64,000 nucleotides of DNA from Nocardia vermiculata NBRC 100427 (lineage in GTDB: Bacteria; Actinomycetota; Actinomycetes; Mycobacteriales; Mycobacteriaceae), in the NCBI RefSeq assembly GCF_001613265.1, contig NZ_BDCA01000007.1, forward strand, positions 62,001 through 126,000, given 5' to 3'. Below, piece after piece: positions 61,421-64,000 of this stretch; the stretch's first letter is position 1, and the number at the start of each line of letters is the position of its first letter. A program made the position numbers and the translations under genes. Under the pieces are notes generated by a model that saw nothing but the letters and a program-made list of their open reading frames with translations, did not search any database and was not told the DNA's origin.

Positions 61421-61903
61421 GTGCCGATATACGCCGCCTACGGATCCAATATGGATCCGGAGCAGATGCTCAAGCGCTGTCCGCACTCCCCGGTCTACGG
61501 AACGGGCTGGCTGGAAGGATGGCGTCTGACCTTCGCCGGCGACGACATCGGCTGGGAGGGGCCGCTGGCAACGGTGGTCGAGGATCCCGGCTCTCGTGTC
61601 TTCGTCGTGCTGTACGACGTTTCCGCCGAGGACGAGCAGAGTCTCGACCGGTGGGAGGGATCGGATTTCGGGATCCACAAGAAGATCCGCCTGCGTGTCT
61701 CACCCAACTCGGGTACCGGAACTGCGCCGGTGCTGGCGTGGCTCTACGTGCTGGACGCCTACGAGGGCGGCCTGCCCTCGGCCCGCTATATCGGTGTCAT
61801 CTCCGATGCGGCCGAGAAGGCCGGTGCTCCCTCCGATTACGTGCACGCGCTGCGTACCCGTAACAGCCGCAACGTGGGGCCGGGCACCTTCGGATCCATG
61901 TAA
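61421..61903 (+). CDS. Gamma-glutamylcyclotransferase-like protein (Rv3304-like)
   Basis: A 160-residue protein from GTG 61421. IYAAYGSNMDPEQMLKRCP is the YGSN substrate loop of the GGCT fold and SVRVSPN... follows the beta-barrel; the catalytic Glu is probably in DVSAEDEQSLDRWEG. It may release 5-oxoproline from gamma-glutamyl peptides. GATACT at 61407-61412 puts transcription near the GTG, so the mRNA is probably leaderless. Divergent to lpdA. Confidence 0.88.
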   Translation: MPIYAAYGSNMDPEQMLKRCPHSPVYGTGWLEGWRLTFAGDDIGWEGPLATVVEDPGSRVFVVLYDVSAEDEQSLDRWEGSDFGIHKKIRLRVSPNSGTGTAPVLAWLYVLDAYEGGLPSARYIGVISDAAEKAGAPSDYVHALRTRNSRNVGPGTFGSM

Positions 61904-61934
61904 TCCGGTCCGTCGGCTCGCCGCAGGCGCGGCG

Positions 61935-62093
61935 AGCCGGTCGGTGTGACCTCAGGACCGGCCCGGTCGGTGTGCCCTAGGACCGGCCCGGTCGGTGTGA
62001 CCCCAGGACCGGCCCGGTCGGTGTGCCCCAGGACCGGCCCGGTCGGTGTGCCCCAGGACCGGCCCGGTCGGTGCCACCGGCGGACCGTCCCGG
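61935..62093. repeat. Tandem array of 25/26-bp hairpin units
   Basis: The unit GGACCGGCCCGGTCGGTGTG plus a 5- or 6-base spacer (CCCTA, ACCCCA, CCCCA) recurs from 61955, with a partial copy before it and decayed copies up to 62093. Each unit contains the hairpin GACCGG-C-CCGGTC. It lies between two convergent genes and its last bases meet the stop codon of the right-hand one. It may act as a stacked bidirectional terminator. Confidence 0.85.
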
Positions 62094-63329
62094 TCAGTGC
62101 GACTGCAGGACCAGATTTGTCAGCACACGGACCCCGGTGGCCAGGGCCCGTTCGTCGATATCGAAGGTCGGCTGGTGGATATCCAGCTGTGGTCCCGCAC
62201 CGGACCATACGCCCAGCCTGCCCATTGCCCCGGGCACTTCTTCGAGGTACCAGGAGAAGTCTTCGCCTCCGCCGGATTGCGGCGTATCCGACAGTGCGTC
62301 CGGTCCCAGGCCGAGGATGGCGTCCTCGAGCATGCGGGTGCACGCTTCGTCGTTGACCACCGGCGGCACGCCGCGCTTGTAGTTCAGCTGATACCGCACA
62401 CCGGTCGGCGCGAGCAGCCCGTCGACGATCTCACGGACCATCGGCTCGAGCAGTGACCAGGTGGCGTGATCGCCCGTGCGTACGGTCCCGGTCAGCATGC
62501 CGGTCTGCGGGATCGCATTGGGCGCTTTCCCCGCCGACACCGCACCCCACACCATCACGGTGCTGGTCCGCGGGTCGATACGGCGGCTGAGCAGGCCCGG
62601 CAGGCCGGTGATGACGGTGCCGATGGCATAGACCAGATCACTGGTCAGATGCGGGCGGGAGGTATGCCCGCCGGGCGAGTCCAGCACCAGTTCGACGGTA
62701 TCGGCCGCGGAGGTGATGGCACCGACGCGCACGCCGAGCCGGCCGGCCTCGAGCCGGGGATCGCAGTGCAGCGCGAACACCCGTGCGACGTCGTCCATCG
62801 CCCCGGCGGCGACCATATCGATGGCGCCACCGGGCATCACTTCCTCGGCGTGCTGGAAGATGAAGCGAACCCCCACCGGCAACTCGTCCAGATCGGCCAG
62901 TGCGAGCGCGGTCGCCAGCAGGATCGAGGTGTGCGCGTCGTGTCCGCACGCATGCGAGACACCCGGCACGGTCGAGGCGAACGGGCGCCCGGTGTATTCC
63001 TGCAGCGGCAGGGCATCCATATCGGCACGCAGCGCGATCCGCGGACCGGCCGGGCCGATATCGCAGATCAGACCGGTTCCGGTAGGTAGTTTGCGCGGTT
63101 CCAGGCCGGCCTTGACCAGCCAGGATTCGACGAATTCGGTGGTGGCATGCTCGGCCCGGGACAGCTCCGGGTTGGCGTGGATGTGGCGGCGCCAGCCGAT
63201 CAGGTCGTCGCCGTGTTCACGTAACCATGCCTCGATCGCGGCCTGTCCCGCCGCCACCTCGAGCTGCGGCCCGCGATGCGGTGCGGCCCCTTCTTCGCGG
63301 CCCGCCGGTGACCGGCCGATCGTGCTCAC
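62094..63329 (-). CDS. amiA1: M20-family amidohydrolase (AmiA1-like)
   Basis: A 411-residue zinc hydrolase from GTG 63329 with AGGAGG upstream. Metal ligands are visible in SHACGHDAHTSILL, FQHAEEVMPGGA (Glu-Glu pair) and the final SGGGEDFSWYLEEVPG; HANPELS and RADMDALPL are family blocks. It should cleave N-acyl or carbamoyl amino acids. Its start overlaps the stop of the upstream M20 gene as GTGA, so they form a pair, as Rv3305c-Rv3306c in M. tuberculosis. Confidence 0.92.
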   Translation of the reverse strand: MSTIGRSPAGREEGAAPHRGPQLEVAAGQAAIEAWLREHGDDLIGWRRHIHANPELSRAEHATTEFVESWLVKAGLEPRKLPTGTGLICDIGPAGPRIALRADMDALPLQEYTGRPFASTVPGVSHACGHDAHTSILLATALALADLDELPVGVRFIFQHAEEVMPGGAIDMVAAGAMDDVARVFALHCDPRLEAGRLGVRVGAITSAADTVELVLDSPGGHTSRPHLTSDLVYAIGTVITGLPGLLSRRIDPRTSTVMVWGAVSAGKAPNAIPQTGMLTGTVRTGDHATWSLLEPMVREIVDGLLAPTGVRYQLNYKRGVPPVVNDEACTRMLEDAILGLGPDALSDTPQSGGGEDFSWYLEEVPGAMGRLGVWSGAGPQLDIHQPTFDIDERALATGVRVLTNLVLQSH

Positions 63330-64000
63330 CGAATGTCCTCCTGTCGCTGAATACTGCGCTCCAACAACCTGTTCCTGTGTAGTTGATCGCCCGCAACCTG
63401 AATTGCGGTACGGGCCAGCGCCCGGGCCCCGTCCAGCACGGCCAGATCGGCCGACGGGGTCACACAGGCGGCAGCGAATTCCCGCTGGTGGGTGACCGCG
63501 CCACCCGCGTCGATCCCGATCACCGGGTGAATGCCGGGGATGGCATTCGTGATGTTGCCCATATCGGTACTGCCCAGCAGTCGCTGCGCCTCGAATTCCG
63601 GCGCGAGCGGTGTTCGGCCGATGCCGACGACCTGCTCGCGATACGCATTCAGCAGCGCCGGATCCGGCGTGAGTTCGGTATACACGGGCGCCAGCGGCCG
63701 GATCGTATGGGTACATCCGGTAGCCAGCGCTCCCGCCGCGAAACAGGCCGAAGCGCGCTGTAGCAGATCGTCGAGGGATGCGGAGTCTTCCGCTCGCAGG
63801 TAGTAGAGCAGTTCCGCATGGCCCGGCACGATATTCGGGGCAACACCGCCTGATTCGACTATACCGTGCAGCTGCTGGCCGGGCCGCAGGTGCTGACGCA
63901 GCAGACCCAGGGCGACCTGCGCCACTGTCGCGGCATCACCGGCGTTGCGGCCGTACTCCGGCGCGGCACTGGCGTGCGCCTCGCGCCCCTCGAACGACAC
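63326..64000 (-). CDS. amiB1: M20-family amidohydrolase (AmiB1-like), N terminus outside window
   Basis: The last 224 residues of an M20 amidohydrolase read in from the right edge. The visible part begins in the dimerisation domain (SFEGREAHASAAPEYGRNAGDA) and ends in the catalytic domain with GSTDMGNITNAIPGIHPVIGI. It overlaps the next gene and probably makes a partner enzyme of similar type. The usual length is near 390, so about 170 residues are missing. Confidence 0.9.
   Translation of the reverse strand: MSFEGREAHASAAPEYGRNAGDAATVAQVALGLLRQHLRPGQQLHGIVESGGVAPNIVPGHAELLYYLRAEDSASLDDLLQRASACFAAGALATGCTHTIRPLAPVYTELTPDPALLNAYREQVVGIGRTPLAPEFEAQRLLGSTDMGNITNAIPGIHPVIGIDAGGAVTHQREFAAACVTPSADLAVLDGARALARTAIQVAGDQLHRNRLLERSIQRQEDIR

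Noticed and set aside
61935..62093. CRISPR array
   Set aside because: Units are directly adjacent with 5-6-base spacers, no unique 30-40-base spacers, and no cas genes.
61837..62343. Repeat-containing protein frame through the 25/26-bp array (GHTDRAG/GPVLG repeats)
   Set aside because: The unit length alternates so frames change between units, and the array lies between gene ends with hairpin symmetry, which suits DNA or RNA structure, not protein.

Overview
The window is a 64 kb piece of a high-GC actinobacterial chromosome. Gene content and order point to a mycolic-acid-producing member of the Mycobacteriales, most likely Nocardia or a close relative. From about 25 kb to the right edge it carries, largely in the same neighbourhood order, orthologues of the Mycobacterium tuberculosis stretch Rv3274c to Rv3306c: fadE25, purE, purK, a GtrA protein, a PH-domain protein, birA, the accA3/sseA/maf/accE5/accD5 block, lat, lrpA, pcd, lhr, nei2, glpD2, lpdA, an Rv3304-like protein, amiA1 and amiB1. 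These M. tuberculosis comparisons are from memory. GTG starts, ATGA/GTGA overlaps and apparently leaderless promoters are frequent. I saw no rRNA, tRNA, CRISPR array, insertion sequence, prophage or attachment site.

Left part (1-25 kb), more variable. A SWIM zinc-finger protein and a SNF2-family ATPase form an overlapping pair at the edge. Next come a secreted HNH-nuclease-like lipoprotein, a rhodanese-type sulfurtransferase, a BenE transporter, and an Lrp-family regulator divergent from a branched-chain keto-acid dehydrogenase operon (E1 alpha, E1 beta, E2; no E3). A thioesterase, an MFS exporter and a TetR gene follow. The TetR gene and the next gene, an SDR oxidoreductase, share a candidate operator. 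After a MarR regulator with its own palindrome come a small GerW-like membrane protein, the three-gene proton-translocating transhydrogenase operon pntAA-pntAB-pntB behind a perfect 30-bp palindrome, a HIT/MDMPI gene pair, peptidase E, a shortened ROK-like protein, a TetR regulator, a GroES-like protein and a GlcD-type FAD oxidase.

Middle (25-45 kb), fatty-acid, biotin and lysine metabolism. fadE25 and an upstream TetR gene are separated by two matching palindromes. purK-purE, GtrA, a two-component system, a PH-domain protein, birA, a DUF1707/acetyltransferase pair and a membrane Ser/Thr kinase follow. The acyl-CoA carboxylase genes (biotinylated AccA3, carboxyltransferase AccD5, epsilon subunit AccE5) lie here with their biotin ligase BirA. 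The carboxylase block is inverted relative to M. tuberculosis, and a SufR-like HTH gene sits inside it, its 3' end overlapping maf. lrpA-lat and divergent pcd turn lysine into alpha-aminoadipate.

Right part (45-64 kb). Repair genes lhr and nei2 are followed by a short membrane protein missed by normal ORF cut-offs, then divergent glpD and glpK for glycerol use. An aminotransferase, two envelope proteins of unknown function (one membrane-anchored with a repeated WDDDELAKKL motif, one secreted and Pro/Gln-rich), the flavoprotein LpdA, a gamma-glutamylcyclotransferase-like protein and two overlapping M20 amidohydrolases complete the window. A tandem array of 25/26-bp hairpin-forming units lies between the last convergent genes.

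I found no clear new multi-gene system. The best leads are regulatory dyads, the hairpin array, the repeated-motif membrane protein, the SufR-like gene overlapping maf, and a broken or overlooked reading frame near 33.4 kb.
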